A DNA stretch of 64,000 nt from Glandiceps talaboti (GCF_964340395.1 NC_135551.1:18240503-18304502), one strand, 5' to 3'. Positions 29,701 through 42,503 are shown, counted from the first letter of the stretch. The notes: a model not told the origin generated them from the sequence alone. Program-made: numbers and translations.

Positions 29701-32700
29701 ATGGCTAACTGAATCAGTTTGAATGCGAAGTACATGTAAGAGAAGCTAAGAAATATGAGAGCTATTTGAGTAACACATCATCACTGTAAACAGGCTAATC
29801 TGGTACAGTTGAAGGGCAGGATGTTAAAACTTTGTTTTGTTTGTGATTTGTAGGTAAATACAATAAGTTGGAGTGACAGTGGACAAACCTTGCTATCAGG
29901 TTCAGATGACAGGAAACTCTGTATTACTAATCCACACACCAGTAAACTCATTGCTACTGTAGCTTCAGGTCATAATGCCAATATTTTCAGTGCAAGATTC
30001 ATCCCTAACTCAAAAGACAAGCAGGTACAGTTACTTAATGTGATGTTGGTTTATCTTTACTCTTTACTAAGCTAACTTTTAGCCCAAGTCAATTGAGACA
30101 TGATATCTCATTTGAAATCTTAATTTTTGTCATGAAACTGTGTGTGTGTGTGTGTGCGTGTGTGTGTGCGTGCGTGCGTGCGTGCGAGCGTGCGTGTGTG
30201 TATGCATGTGTGTGCATGTGTGTGCATGCATGTGTATGTGTATACATACGTATGTGTAAACTAGATTGCACAAATGTGCATATACCTATCTATGCATTTA
30301 TGGCTAAAATGATGTAGGCCTGGTGTTTCACTCATGCAACATGACATTTATTACACACCCTTAGACAACTTGTAATGCAAAAGAATCAATTACATAGGTG
30401 CCACACATGGGGATGTATAAACAGTCAAGTTGAAATGTTGATTATCAGTTAGAAAATAAACAACTGTAGTCATTAAAATCATCAAGTCCATGTGTAATGT
30501 TTTCATTAGAAGCCAGTGTTCAATGTGATTGGGCAAAGGAAGGATCCTGCTGCATTTGTTGTGTCTCTGTTATTGGTAGTCTAGAGTTGAAATATGTCTA
30601 TCTTTGTGTCAAAAATGTTATATCTCATGGGCCTACATAATTTTTAGCTATATTTATTGTGCTCATAACTTATAATGTCATGTATTGAATAATTGATGTA
30701 CAAATATTTATAAATATATTTGTTTGGCTATTCTAAATCTGAAAACATTTTGCAAGTTTGTAGCTAATGACCATTTTAAGAACTTTGTGTTCTTTAATTA
30801 GTTCAATAGTGCTTACTAAGAAAATTTGATTGCAACCCACTAAACTGTAAACGTTATCATCTTATTTGATTAATGTTGTAGACGGTGTCATGTTCAGGAG
30901 ATGGACGGATATCTTACAATGAAGTGGAAAGAGAAGACTTGTATGGTACAAGAATGTTTAACTGTCATTATGGCTGTACATATGAAGTAAGTAGCAGTAT
31001 TGTGGATGATCTTGATTTATTTGTAGACTCCAATGAATTCGGAATGTATATTTTGTTGTCATCTCATCTTATGGTAACTTTATTTTCAATTTTGATATAC
31101 TCATTGTACTTTGCAAAACATGATTGTTTTTTTATATGTCGTTCATTCTCAAGTTGATTTTTTTGGGGCCATCTGAGACTGGCAAACTGAGACTGGTCTC
31201 AGATGGTGATTTTTTGCCAAACTGGCGTTTTTTGTCTTCTGAGACTGTTCCCAGAGACTATTTTTTGCAAACTGAGACTCTCAGTTTAATGTTTTAGGTA
31301 TCCTTACATACCACTCAGCTGGGTTGACTGAGGCACAATCATGGTTCAAGTCTTGACAAAGACTTTAGTCATTCAAGAAAAATTGGCACTGATGGGGTTC
31401 AAACCTACAACCTGCAGTTTCCAAGCTGGCTATGCTAACTATTCGCCCATCATGATTCCATAAGCATTGATCACATACAATGTATTGGTACAGTTACTTT
31501 AAAAAAATGGCTGCAAAATGTTTGACCATAATGTGGCTCAATGCCTTGCTGTTAGATTGTAAGATACATGTAAGCAGTGCTTTTCAGCCAAAATCAGGTT
31601 TCTGATAGGATGGTACGCCATATTATAATTAACAGACCAAATACCTGTTAAAATTAGACGTTCTTGTGTAAGAATTCTTGACAAAAGCTTTACACATGTT
31701 CAAAATATGTGAAGGTTGTGTGTTGTTGCCAGCACTATAGGGTATATTTATAATTGTATGATTTCCACAGATAATGACAGTACCCAATGACTCCTATACC
31801 TTCTTATCCTGCGGTGAAGATGGCACAGTGAGATGGTTTGATCTGAGAATGAAAACAAGATGTATCAGTGAAGACTGTAGAGAGGTAAAAATAGCATTAT
31901 AGTCATGTCTACTAGTTTAACCAGTAACTAAAAATATGGATTAAGAGGTTTTTGTGTTTTTCTACTGGTGTATCAAGTATGCATGTGTGTGACTACTTTG
32001 GGATATTAACACAACATTCAAATGATTTACAAAGGTTATAACACAAGTTTCATGTATTCAAGTTTCATGTTCAAAACAATAGGAAATCTCCTATAATTCC
32101 CATGTTTCCATAAAATAAATTCACTGCTTCTAACTTGCTCCTCATTTACAGATTGAAAAAAAAGAAAAACCTGTAATTATAATTTTATTGTATGTTGTGT
32201 GATGAAACTTGTAAGTTCTAGGAAATGTACTGATCATGGGATTTCGTGTCTCCATGGTAACAGGATATTTTGATCAACTGTCGTCGTGCTGTGACATCAC
32301 TAGCCGTTAATCCTATAATCCCATATCAATTAGCTGTAGGCTGTTCCGACAGCTCTGTCAGACTCTTTGATAGGAGGATGTTGGGTACTAGAGCAACTGG
32401 TAGGTTTTCATTCCATACATATTTGATAAAGCCTTACAGGGTATTCACCACATGATGAACATTGCTATTAGACAAAATATCATGTTTGGTCACAGGGGGC
32501 AGGAGGCATATATCTGAAGATTTTAACATGTTTTAGATTAATTTTATGTTCAATAAAGATGATAGTATAAATGTTGAGTGTATTTTATTCCCAATGTTTG
32601 TAGCTGTTATCAGCTGATTTTCACAGATTACACCATGTGGGTGGAGGGTCTATGCTTACACATAAGGTGTTAGTTAATTCATTGTTTCGCCACACTTCAG

Positions 32701-33140
32701 TCTCTTCTGTAAACAGTCGATCTCTTAGCTCATGGTCTTTTGTATTTTGTCAAAATGGTGACCACTGCCCACCTCAATGTCCTTGTCAAACAGGTCACTA
32801 TACTGGTAGGGGTATTCAAGGAATGTTTGCCAGGTTCTGTCCTCCTCAGCTTGTCAGGAAATACTGCAGACCGACATCACTAAGCTATTCACCTGATGGG
32901 GAAGAGGTGGCCGTCAGTTACTCTTCAGACTACATCTATTTATTCAACACCAAGGACAGAGGAACAAAAGAATTGAATACTTCCACTGCACCAGCTCAGA
33001 AATCAGAAGCAGAACCTTCACCAGGTGCTATTCCCAAATCTTCCAAGTCTAAAAAAGGAAGTACAGAGTCAAAACCACAAGCAGCATCTGTATCTGCTTC
33101 TACCAGCAGTGGTAGCCGAACAAGAACGGAAGAGGCGCCA
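26721..33140 (+). CDS. DCAF6: DCAF6 exons 1-7: N-terminal WD40 half with DWD boxes
   Basis: Exons 1-7 (residues 1-339) are the most conserved part. They read [63 protein letters not shown], then [16 protein letters not shown] and [19 protein letters not shown], and finally [13 protein letters not shown] with [15 protein letters not shown] and LFDRR end successive WD blades and fit the WDXR (DWD) motif that docks on DDB1. The last third of exon 7 turns abruptly into Ser/Pro/Lys-rich sequence. The docking role is known from the family; only the motif is seen here. Confidence 0.93.
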
Positions 33141-36100
33141 GTAAGTGTTGTCTGGTACACTAAGATCTCTATTCTCCAATATTTTTCTTTGTTCAGCCAA
33201 GGAAAATACCAGTAACCTAAGGGGCCTTGTCACTACAAGTCAAAAGAAGAGTATTGACAACTCTTTGGTCACAAGTACTTTCTGGCTGAATGAAGAATAC
33301 TGAGGATTACATATAATTATAGCCTTGAAAGCATAATTTATGACATTTGGAGAAAAATAATGACAATTTTCGATATTCAGATTCATCATATTCTGACTCA
33401 TTCACGTTCACAACCAATAATGTAGATGTGTGAATTTTGTAACATAGAATGACTAGGGTATAAATTCCCATGTTTTCTGTTCGAACATGTTCAACTTGGC
33501 TTGCATTAGGTCTAATATCCTCTATATGTAACACCATAGTAGATGCTAATACATGTGTATGTCTATGGGGCTTCATGCACATACATGAGATTCACAGTAG
33601 GCACATACCTCTCAACCCCCCATTACATACAGCCTGTGAAAAAACACTGATGCATTTGCTTGCTCATGATAAACTGGAATATGTCATTCTTCATACAAAG
33701 ACTTACAATGTAATTACTGTTGATAACTTGTCAAAGCATACACGCCACATGGACCAGGATGCCATAACTCAGTTAATTGATAGAATACTACTTGTTATGT
33801 TATAATCAACGAGTACGACTGTTAGTGTCTGATACTGCTAAAAGTTTCATCTGAACCTGCATCACAGGCACTCATCACTGTTCTTTTTGTATCACTGTCA
33901 GTTGTATCATTGTTTTTTACCTAATTTTGTCATTGTCTTATGTCTTTCCTCAGCTCAATTCATTCAAGCAAATGTTTTTTTGCGAGTTACATGTTTGTTT
34001 AGCTGTTAACAGTGCATTCATTACTGGGTATCATTTGTCTTCTATAGCCACCCATTCATCCTGTTAAGAGATTGCGTCTCCGTGGTGATTGGTCGGATAC
34101 AGGTCCTAAAGCTAGACCACAGAGTGAAAGACAAGAAGGTGAGTTTTAAATTTAAAAACTTACAGGTAGTGAAAAGATTTGAATGTTATTTATCACATTC
34201 AAGTACAGGTAGTTACAGGCCTGGTTTCAATCCCTGGTTCAGTGTGCACAGTACCATCAATAATAAGTTAACAGGTAATGCACATGATTAGAGAGATTGA
34301 ACCATTTCCAGTAAAGGTTACATGTATTTTTTAAAGGGGAAATTTTTTTAAATCATATTGTGTCCACTCTCAAACCCTGTTATTAATAAACAGGACTTCT
34401 CCCCTTCTCTCTTGATTGTGACCCTATTAAAGAAAGATTTTCATTAAATTTATGAAAAATTGTGGGAGTGTCAGTGTCAGTTTCTGATGATACCATTTCT
34501 ATTTCGTTACAGAGGGTGAGCGACCACCACATGTATCATTGATGCAGAGAATGTCAGACATGTTTACAAGATGGCTAGAAGATCCATCGTCATCACATGC
34601 CAGTCGGAGAGCAGGTGAAAGACGGCCACAAAACAGCCAGGAAGGAGAAGATGAAGCCAGTGCTGCTGTAAGTCCATCACAACCAGCAGCAGAAACTGAA
34701 AACAGAGAAGGAGAAGCAGCAGCTGCTTCTGCTGAAACCACTGATGAATCTAACAAGGCCAGTGTGGAGTCAAAAACTGATTCTGCGGGTGCAAGCGGGA
34801 CTACAAGCGCTGCAAAAGAAAGTGAATCAGAACCACAACCTTCAACTTCTACAGACTCAATTCAAGATGCTCCTCAAAAAGAGGAGTCAGTAGTGCTAGC
34901 CTCCCCTGAAACAGGTGAGATTGCATCATCACCTAAAAAAGACAAACCAAAGATATTGCCACCCACAAAACCAACAGAAATGTCAGAATTGGAATCAAAA
35001 ACTGTGTCAGCACCTAAAACAGAAGAAAAATCAGCAAAATCAGACACTTCACTGCCTACGGAATCAGAAGAAAGCGCAACAACATCACAAGATAGACCGA
35101 GAGAGGACAGAGGTGCTGTGACGGAAATTTCAAGAGATATAATAAGCATTGAATCCAGTGAAAGTGAAGAAGAAGAAGAAGATGAGAGACCCCTCGCAGC
35201 AGTGCCAATCAGGACAGTGGAATGTGAGATTGAGATTAAAGAATGTGAGTCGTCTTCGTCTGATGACGATACGGCAGCACTTGAAAAGAAAGCCTCAAGT
35301 AAGGAGACGATAGCAGCTAAAGATACAAAGCAAGCAACTGAGAGTGGAGAATCCAGTCAAAGTAAGACAGTGGAAGGAAATACAATGGATAGTGACAGAC
35401 AAGTTGATGCAGATGAGAGTAGAGAGGAGCAAAGTACAGGAGGTGCTGCTGGTAGTGCCATTAATACTAATGATGGTAAGGTTCAGTCTTGTTACCAGTA
35501 GTGCTATACATTGTGTGATGTGGAAAGGCTGTATGTAAGGTCAGTTCATTCATAATGTATATCACGATGATACTGCTGTTTTGGTTGGGTGAGCCCAATA
35601 ACAGAGGAGGTAAATCTGGTTACATGTTAAATAGGGTTCCATAACGTATACCATGATTTTGTTTGGGGACTCGGTAACAGAGGAGGAAATCTGGTTAACT
35701 TGCATAGATTTCCATAATATGTACCACTTAAGTTGGGGAACATTTAGTTTGAAACCTGGTAAAAAATACTTTGGGAATTCAGTTGGTATCAGTGAGCCCT
35801 CTAATGATAGCCAAATTTTGTTGTTGTGAGTGAAAATGATAGAAACCGGCATTTCCTGTGAGTCACCATACATGTACAGTAAGAGATAGGGGAACACCAA
35901 ATGGCTTAGAGGGCACACTGGTTGGTATTCACCTACTTACCATCCTTAAAGGGCTATATGTAAATCCCATATCACCAATTAGTGTTATCATATCACTGGA
36001 GCCATAAAAGATTACAAGGTAGCATTGTTTTGATAGACAGCTGTCATTCCAGAAGTAAAAATACCCACATCCTAAAGACCCCATTAAATGAAATGAAATG

Positions 36101-39100
36101 GAAGAATCAAGAATCCATTTGTTTTATTCAAATTATTTCAGATTCCAGCAGTGATATTCCAGGTATTCGCAAGTCAGAGAAAGCACTTACACAGGCAGTG
36201 ATAAGTCTACACTATACAACAGAGGGAATGGAAAACAGTACAATTAAATTTGCTTTCCCTAACCAACCTAAACCAACTAAAAAGAAAGAGGAGGCTACAA
36301 CACCAACTTCCTTGCCAGCCTCCACACCGCAAGAAAGTGAACCCAAACCAGGCCCATCAGGTGTGAATCAACCAAGTGCATCTCAATCTGAAGCTAGTGC
36401 TGCTACTGCTACGACTACAGAACAGGAGAAAAGTAAAAGTGACGAAGATGAACTGACTTTTTTAAACAGGCCGACAAATGACATAGAACTAAGAATGTTG
36501 TCAATACAGCCTGGCGGTAGCTCTCTCGATGTTCAGCTTGCGACAATTAAAAAGAAGCGTAAGCGTATGGATAAAAGTTCAGACAGTTTGTCGGATGACC
36601 CACCAACTGAAACAGAACCTAGAAAGACCAGGCAACAGTCTGGCAAACGTACTAGTAAAACACCACGTGTTGCTGGCAATGATGATGATGATCCCTCTAG
36701 TTCTGATTCTAGTGACAGTGAGAACCAGAAATCTAGGGCCTCAGCCCAAAGGTTGCCAAAGCAACGTTCAAAAGATGAAAACGATCAGCAAAAGGAGGAC
36801 GAAACGACAAGTGAACGAAAGGACAGGGGTTTGGGTTCAGGTTCAGATTCAGATTCAGATTCAGATGTCGGGAGTGATTCCTCATCTGATTCTAAACATG
36901 GTAGGGGTTGGTACACAAAGAAAACAACAACAGAGAGGGGAACTGACAGTGAGAATTTAAAAAGTAAAAGTGAACATACGGATTCAGAACAAGTTGAGAC
37001 AAAATCAGCTGAGAAAGAAAGACAACTCTGTGACTCGTCCATGGATGTAGGAGAAACTGTAAGTACACAAAGCAAACAGTCAAAAACTAAAGTGGACACG
37101 ACGACTGCTGATAGTGATAGTGTGCAAGCTACATCATCCAAACCAACACAAGAAGACAAGCAAGATGAGAAGGAGGACAAACATTTACACTCTGATGAAT
37201 CAAGAGAGATATTTGCATTGAGAGACAGAATTGAAGATTCTCATCCTATGGTAAGTGTGCAAGAGACTGTTGTGAGGGAGCAAGTTTAGAGTAAATGGCC
37301 TCAATCAGGTTTGGCAGATGTGTGAGGGCGCCCTCACCTGGCATACCTTACAGACTACCTCAATATGCAAATCTATTCAAATTCATTCAAAATGAAATAT
37401 TAGATATGGAGACAGTTGATTAATGTTTTATATTCTATCCATTGAAATCAGATGAAAGAGACATTTACTTGTGAGATAGTGATCAATAATTACTACCAAA
37501 CTAGAGTGACTATAGAGTTTCAATTACATGTACTACCAAACGAGAGTCTCTATAGAGTTTCAATTACTACCAAACCAGAGTGACTAGAGTTTCAGTTACT
37601 ACCAAACCAGAGTGACTAGAGTTTCAGTTACTACCAAACCAGAGTGACTATAGAGTTTCAATTACTACCAACCAGAGTGACTATAGAGTTTCAATTACTA
37701 CCAAACCAGTGACTATAGAGTTTCAATTACTACCAAACTAGAGTGACTATAGAGTTTCAATTACTACCAAACTAGAATGTCTATAGAGTTTCAATTACTA
37801 CCAAACTAGAGTGACTGTAGAGTTTCAATTACTACCAAACCAGAGTGACTATATAGTTTCAATTACTACCAAACTAGAGTGACTATAGAGTTTCAATTAC
37901 TACCAAACTAGAATGTCTAGAGTTTCAATTACTACCAAACTAGAGTGACTGTAGAGTTTCAATTACTACCAAACCAGAGTGACTATATAGTTTCAATTAC
38001 TACCAAACTAGAGTGACTATAGAGTTTCAATTACTACCAAACTAGAGTGACTATAGAGTTTCAATTACTACCAAACCAGAGTGACTATACAGTTTCAATT
38101 ACTACCAAACTAGAGTGACTATAGAGTTTCAAATAGGCAGCATGGGGTTTATTACATCTCACCCAGCGCCTTTAGTAACACATCACAGAAAAACCAAGTA
38201 CAGACATTGACAGCACACAAGAATATAAATGATACATTTCATCTTACTGTGAACAAATCAAAATCACTGTCAAATGAAACAATGAAGATTCTAACACAGA
38301 ACATTGTTTGTTTGTTTTCAAAGTGAGATAAAATGTAGATAAAATTAATGTCATTTGTTACAATACATGTGTGAGATGTTAAAAAAAAATATGACAACTT
38401 TCCTTTATTCAGGAGAGAAAAACAGGACAACATACATCATCACCTGAGAAAGGTAGACGGATTAGTTTTAGTGGACCAAGTACATCCACTACAGAGAGTA
38501 GTACGGAACCAAGTACCACCACTAAGACTACCACAGCAACAACAACCACCACCACCAGTAGGACTACCACCACTCAGCCACAACTAACCAGAGCTGAGAT
38601 ATTGGCAGATCAAAGAACAAGGACTGAATCAGCCGATATACAGGAACCCAGGTAAAGTTAAATATTAAGATTCTATTTTACAGTTATCATTGATTTAAGT
38701 GACGGGTAGCATACTCTATAAATCTAGGGTATTTGCTGGTTACTAATATGCTTGCGTACCGGTGCAAGTAATCTCTGGTACATAATTATGTAATGATTTT
38801 GTTTATGTCTTGTTAGGAGTCCTACCATAGTAATGGATGTTGCAGCTAGTAGCTATCAGAATGACACTGATAGTGATGACAGTGATGAACTTATTCTGGC
38901 ACCACCAAGATCTAGACAGAGACAGAGAGAAAGGCAACAAGAGAACAGGTATGTAGGGAAAGAAGAATCTCAAGGTCATGTACCGTATTTTCACCTATAT
39001 AAAAAGTTAACACCAGTATAAGGCCAAAAACAAAAGAATTGTTTCTGGTCAGCGCGCACTTCACTTAAATACCCCCACGTCGGTTTTTTTGTGTGTTTGT

Positions 39101-42100
39101 CCAGCCCATGCAGTCTGCAGATCTGGGGAAAACACAAAAATAACCTGCCTTACTTCAGTGAAGACAACTGCAGAGCCAATCATGAACAAGCAAACGACAT
39201 CTGCCCCACATACAAACTTACTCTAAAGTAGTAAATAAAAAGAATAGTACCTGTCATGTATAGTAGATTTAGTGACAGGTTTGTTGAGAATTGAAAAAGA
39301 AAAATTTGTGTCATCGCACCTCTTTAGACAAAATGTCCTGACCAGAAACAATTCTTTTTTTTTTCGTCCTAAACTTCTTGTCCTAAAGTTTGTGCCATTT
39401 TAACACTGGCCCTGTGTTAACACAGAGCTAGGCATTTCTTATAAAATGTCAATTGTCTGTACTGTAGATCTGGTACTACTGAGGCAAATGAACGTAGACC
39501 AACTGATGAAGAGAGATTACACTCTCCGGCAGCTGACTCGGCAGAATCAAGGATCAGGGAATTGTTCCGAATCAAGAAGGAACAGAAAGAGAAGGAAGAA
39601 CAAGAAATGAAGAATGTACACCAGCCATCTATAAAGAGAATATTTAGAGGACATAGGAACTCTAGAACTATGGTTTGTAGCTTACATCATAAATTTATTA
39701 CACACCCTTAAGTAAAGATTGTAACTAAATTTTAAAATCTAGCATGCATGTCTAGTGATTTGTTTATATTGCAATATGTGGGCAATATATGTGTTAGTAT
39801 GGGACCAGTTTACTCCGTACATTAAACACAGTACTGTGATGTGCATACAATGTATATTGTAACCTGTGGACAATATGAATGTTACTATGGGACCAGTTTA
39901 CTCAATACGCTAAACACAGTTAGTGATGTGTATATATTATAACCTGTGGGCAATATAAGTGTTACTATGGGACCAGTTTACCCCAAACATTCAACACAGT
40001 ACAGTGATGAGCATATTGCTGCCTCTTGTCAATACTATTGTTGCCATGGAAGCCATTTACTACAACACAATCCAGTGATGTGATTCAGCAATAAAATGTT
40101 GTGATTTCAACATCTCCTAATATTTCAAAAAAACAAGTTACTGGAGGCATTCATTTCCTTTGAAACAGTATAACAAAAAAATAAATATTTTCTTGACACT
40201 TTTGCAAATAAATTTGTAGTCCAAAAAATTCAGTTTAAATTTCTTCTAAAGAATTTAGGAAATATTGAAACTTTCAAGAAAATAAGTCGTCAGTTACATT
40301 GTAATTAAACTTATCTCTGTATTCAATATTTTGCTTTTCACAGATCAAGGAAGCTAACTTTTGGGGAAATAATTTTGTTTTGAGTGGTTCAGACTGTGGT
40401 CATATCTTTATCTGGGATCGGTATACTGCCAAGTTAGTCATGTTATTAGAGGGTGACAAACATGTTGTCAATTGTGTACAACCACATCCATTTGATCCCA
40501 GTAAGTTACCATGCCAACTTCTCATTTGGATATTAGTAATTAACTAATTTGAGCATTTTTACCTTCCGTATAAGGAAGGTTATTTATTGCAATATCTGAA
40601 ATGGTGGACTCTAGTGAAAGTTAGGACTCGTTGAAAATATGCCAAACTCAACTTTTCCTGAAGCGGATATGTACAATGTGTTTGCCGGAGTTCCGAAGCC
40701 ACGTTTTATTTATTGATGTTGTAACTAATTTCAACAAGGCGTGAAGGAACAAGAACCTAAAGGTTTGCCCTTACGGAAGTCATTCAGTTTACATCTGGTA
40801 AAGATTTCGTTTTGCCATTTCCATTGTCCCAGTCACATGGTAATTCTGACAACAAAGTTACAGGGTTTGTAATCAAAACCAATGTCAGTCCAACTCTAGC
40901 TAGTAGTCACAAGTATATGTTTTATCACTTTTATGCATTGACTTGATGAGTTATAACTTTGAGTTCAAATTGAGAATATGCAAGGATAAAACTAAGACTG
41001 TAAAGTACATTGTCACTCTACCCTTATTGACCTCCTCCTAAGTGTTGGCCAATAGTTTGAGGGCGCCCTGTTACAATAATCCTTACAGACTGGTATAAAA
41101 CAAGCATTTATTAAAAAAAAATTCCCAGAAGAAAGTTACTGTATATGTTAATACATCAGCATTGTTTTACAGTTCTTGCAACTAGTGGTATAGATTATGA
41201 TATCAAACTATGGTCACCACTCAGACAACAACCAGAATATCCAGACAATGCTGAAGAAGTAAGCATAATTTTAAATTAATATTTTGGCCAAGAGGTGTGG
41301 GAAGTTTGAAAAATAAACCTATTGTTAAGTTGTCCAATTAATAGAGATAACATGCTACTGCCATAACAAAAGTATACCTTATTGATCCAAATTAAATTTG
41401 TAAATTGATATAATTAATTAATCAATCCAAAGAATTTGTATAGCGCCATACGACGTAATGTTCTATGGCACTGAACAGGAACAATAGTAGATCAATGTAA
41501 AAAGTTAGAAAGCTCTGTAGACATTTTATCATCTTTTGTGCAGTTGAAAGTGTTGTAGTGTTAAAGCAGGAGGAAACCAGAGTATCTGGGGAAAGCTTCT
41601 TATAGATCGAGTCAGCACTGGGTGGGTTTGAACCCAGACTGCAGTTGTAAGAAGTATGTGAGGTGACTGATCAGCCACCGACAACCCTACGTCCATGTAC
41701 TTCATGTTCAACATAGCAAGTTATCTGGAAAGGGTGGGAAGGGGGAGGGGTGAGCGTCTTGTAGAAACAATTTTCATGTGATAGTACTTTTTACTATACA
41801 TTCCATCATATTACAAAATACTGATTTTGTTGAAAGCATTTGGATGCCTAGGAATTTGATTGAAGGAAGAAAAATTAAAATTCAGAGTTTTTGAGAATTT
41901 ATTGACTATCAACACTGATACTATGATTATTGACTTCCGAATTCCTTGTTGATTTCAGGTGATGCGTATAAATGAACTAATGTTGGATGAAACCAGGGAT
42001 ACAATCACAGTACCGCCATCATTTATGCTAAGAATGCTGGCATCTCTTAACCACCTCCGAGCAGGTATGAACGTTTTTTTTTCATCAAAACATAGTGTCT

Positions 42101-42503
42101 GTGAAGATATGAACATCAATTATCAAGAGTAGTTGTAGTAGTTGTAGTAGTTGTAATCTACACATTCAGGTTTTGTTCCTGCTGTTAATTGGAACCGAAT
42201 TCATATAATATAGACGGTACCTGTTAGCATGTGACACAGTAATCCCTTCCACATATCATTAGCAAAAATTAAACTTTCCAAATTTCACTTGAAATGTGTA
42301 AATCAAAAGGTATTTGTTATTGCTGTATACTTCAGAAAGACTAAATGTAAACACTTACGTTTAAAAAATCCTGTATTTTTTTATTACATTTAGCTAATAA
42401 ATGTATTATTCTCTCTTTTGTTTCTCTTCTTTTTTTTCCAGAGAGGAGGAGATCACGAGACAACTCATCTAGTAGCAGCGACAGTGAAAGTGAAGTCCCC
42501 TGA
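26721..42503 (+). CDS. DCAF6: DCAF6 (NRIP-like), CUL4-DDB1 substrate receptor (complete, 17 coding exons, 1388 aa)
   Basis: Coding exons: 26721-26802, 28931-28992, 29854-30024, 30882-30986, 31771-31884, 32264-32399, 32794-33140, 34048-34138, 34513-35475, 36142-37250, 38413-38651, 38817-38948, 39468-39672, 40344-40500, 41173-41258, 41959-42064, 42442-42503. All phases agree and sum to 4167 nt. DCAF6 is a WD40 protein that presents substrates to the CUL4-DDB1 ubiquitin ligase and, in vertebrates, co-activates nuclear receptors. The start is chosen for its ACCATGG context and the W-D-x-x-x-RSLGL match to human. N-terminal WD repeats are residues 1-310, an acidic Ser-rich linker about 330-1200, and C-terminal WD repeats about 1240-1350. 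The protein is about 1.5 times human length because of the linker. It is divergent from MPC2. Confidence 0.95.
29371..29806. repeat. 436-bp fold-back element in DCAF6 intron 2
   Basis: About 75 bp at the left (GTACTAGCCTGTTTACAG, ATAGCTCTCATATT, CTCAGCTT) recur inverted at the right (29735-29806). The interior is not coding. Related blocks (TTATTCAAATGAAGTCATT, AATCAGTTTGAATG, GTAAACAGGCTA) occur in the same order at about 19750-19980, so this is a dispersed family. Confidence 0.7.
30139..30250 (+). repeat. (GT)n-rich compound microsatellite, DCAF6 intron 3
   Basis: Alternating GT with CGTG, GCAT and TATG variants over about 110 bp. It is a purine-pyrimidine alternating tract that could adopt Z-DNA. 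The Cys-Val and His-Ala-Thr open frames across it are not genes. Confidence 0.9.
31290..31462 (-). mobile_element. tRNA-derived SINE fragment, DCAF6 intron 4
   Basis: On the minus strand a tRNA-like head contains TAGTTAGCATAGC (A-box-like) and GGTTTGAACCC (B box), followed by a body with CAACCCAGCTGAGTGG. There is no cloverleaf good enough for a real tRNA gene. It is a degraded SINE. Confidence 0.5.
34048..37250 (+). CDS. DCAF6: DCAF6 exons 8-10: long acidic Ser-rich linker
   Basis: Exon 8 carries the conserved [17 protein letters not shown] and exon 9 opens with the conserved [17 protein letters not shown] helix. The rest of exons 9 and 10 (963 and 1109 nt) is low-complexity Ser/Glu/Asp/Thr-rich sequence. 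A hydrophobic patch followed by acids ([16 protein letters not shown]) resembles a SUMO-interaction motif. Exon 10 holds the conserved [20 protein letters not shown] block and a run of Ser-Asp dipeptides near 36838-36870. Many short antisense and shifted open frames here are shadows of this composition. Confidence 0.9.
35560..35720 (+). repeat. Tandem duplication in DCAF6 intron 9
   Basis: Two to three diverged copies of a roughly 70-bp unit sharing CCATGATTTTG-like, GTAACAGAGGAGG, AATCTGGTTA and TTCCATAA blocks. There is no coding potential in frame with the gene. Confidence 0.5.
37305..37358. mobile_element. Miniature element remnant, DCAF6 intron 10
   Basis: GTGTGAGGGCGCCCTCACCT is a near-perfect palindrome and is followed by GGCATACCTTACAGACT, the inverse of the AGTCTGTAAGGTATGCC end seen at 11388 and 46915. 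Confidence 0.45.
37489..38132 (+). repeat. 34-bp minisatellite in DCAF6 intron 10
   Basis: About 19 copies of a 34-bp unit made of TACTACCAAACTAGAGTGAC and TATAGAGTTTCAAT. A few copies lack 4-6 bp. It starts about 240 bp after the exon 10 donor, so unlike three other arrays in this window it does not include a splice site. Confidence 0.95.
38413..42503 (+). CDS. DCAF6: DCAF6 exons 11-17: IQ-like segment and C-terminal WD repeats
   Basis: Exon 11 is a Thr-rich linker. Exon 12 has [15 protein letters not shown] like human. Exon 13 contains [20 protein letters not shown] at about residues 1211-1230, the place where human NRIP has its calmodulin-binding IQ motif (RIQEFFRRRKERKE); the IQ glutamine is Arg here. 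Exons 13-15 then give [31 protein letters not shown] and [13 protein letters not shown], ending with DYDIKLWSP. Exon 16 is [20 protein letters not shown]. The C-terminus is Ser-rich ([12 protein letters not shown]). Confidence 0.92.
39018..39372. mobile_element. MITE with TTTCTGGTCAG termini, copy A (DCAF6 intron 12)
   Basis: The left end, TAAGGCC, an A-run, then GAATTGTTTCTGGTCAG, is mirrored at the right by CTGACCAGAAACAATTC, a T-run and CGTCCTA. The interior matches 51785-52128 in inverse orientation (TACTTCAGTGAAGACAA, ATGCAGTCTGCAGATC). It is non-coding, about 355 bp long, and inserted in the intron just after exon 12. Confidence 0.78.
39750..40070 (+). repeat. Roughly 90-bp tandem repeat, DCAF6 intron 13
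   Basis: Three clear and one degenerate copies share GGGACCAGTTTAC, AAACACAGT, GTGATGTG and AACCTGTGG.CAATAT. There is no coding role. Confidence 0.75.
41406..41692 (-). mobile_element. tRNA-derived SINE, DCAF6 intron 15
   Basis: On the minus strand: a tRNA-like head with B box GGGTTCAAACCC, a central block TTTCCCCAGATACTCTGG followed by TTTCCTCC, and a 3' part ending GGCGCTATACAAATTC, TTTGG and ATTGATTAATTAATT. The same head and centre occur on the plus strand at 60953-61234 with a different tail. GCGCTATA plus an AT-rich tail resembles LINE-derived SINE tails. Confidence 0.72.

Noticed and set aside
31300-31460. True tRNA gene on the minus strand
   Set aside because: A B box and a loose A box are present, but no complete cloverleaf can be drawn and the flanks look like a SINE body.
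36785-37180. 131-codon antisense frame rich in Ser/Cys/Val
   Set aside because: It mirrors the low-complexity Ser/Asp/Glu codons of DCAF6 exon 10; similar shadows exist at 34499-34756 and 34874-35149.
41600-41692. True tRNA gene on the minus strand
   Set aside because: The B box is good, but the stems do not pair and the head is joined to a SINE core and LINE-like tail.
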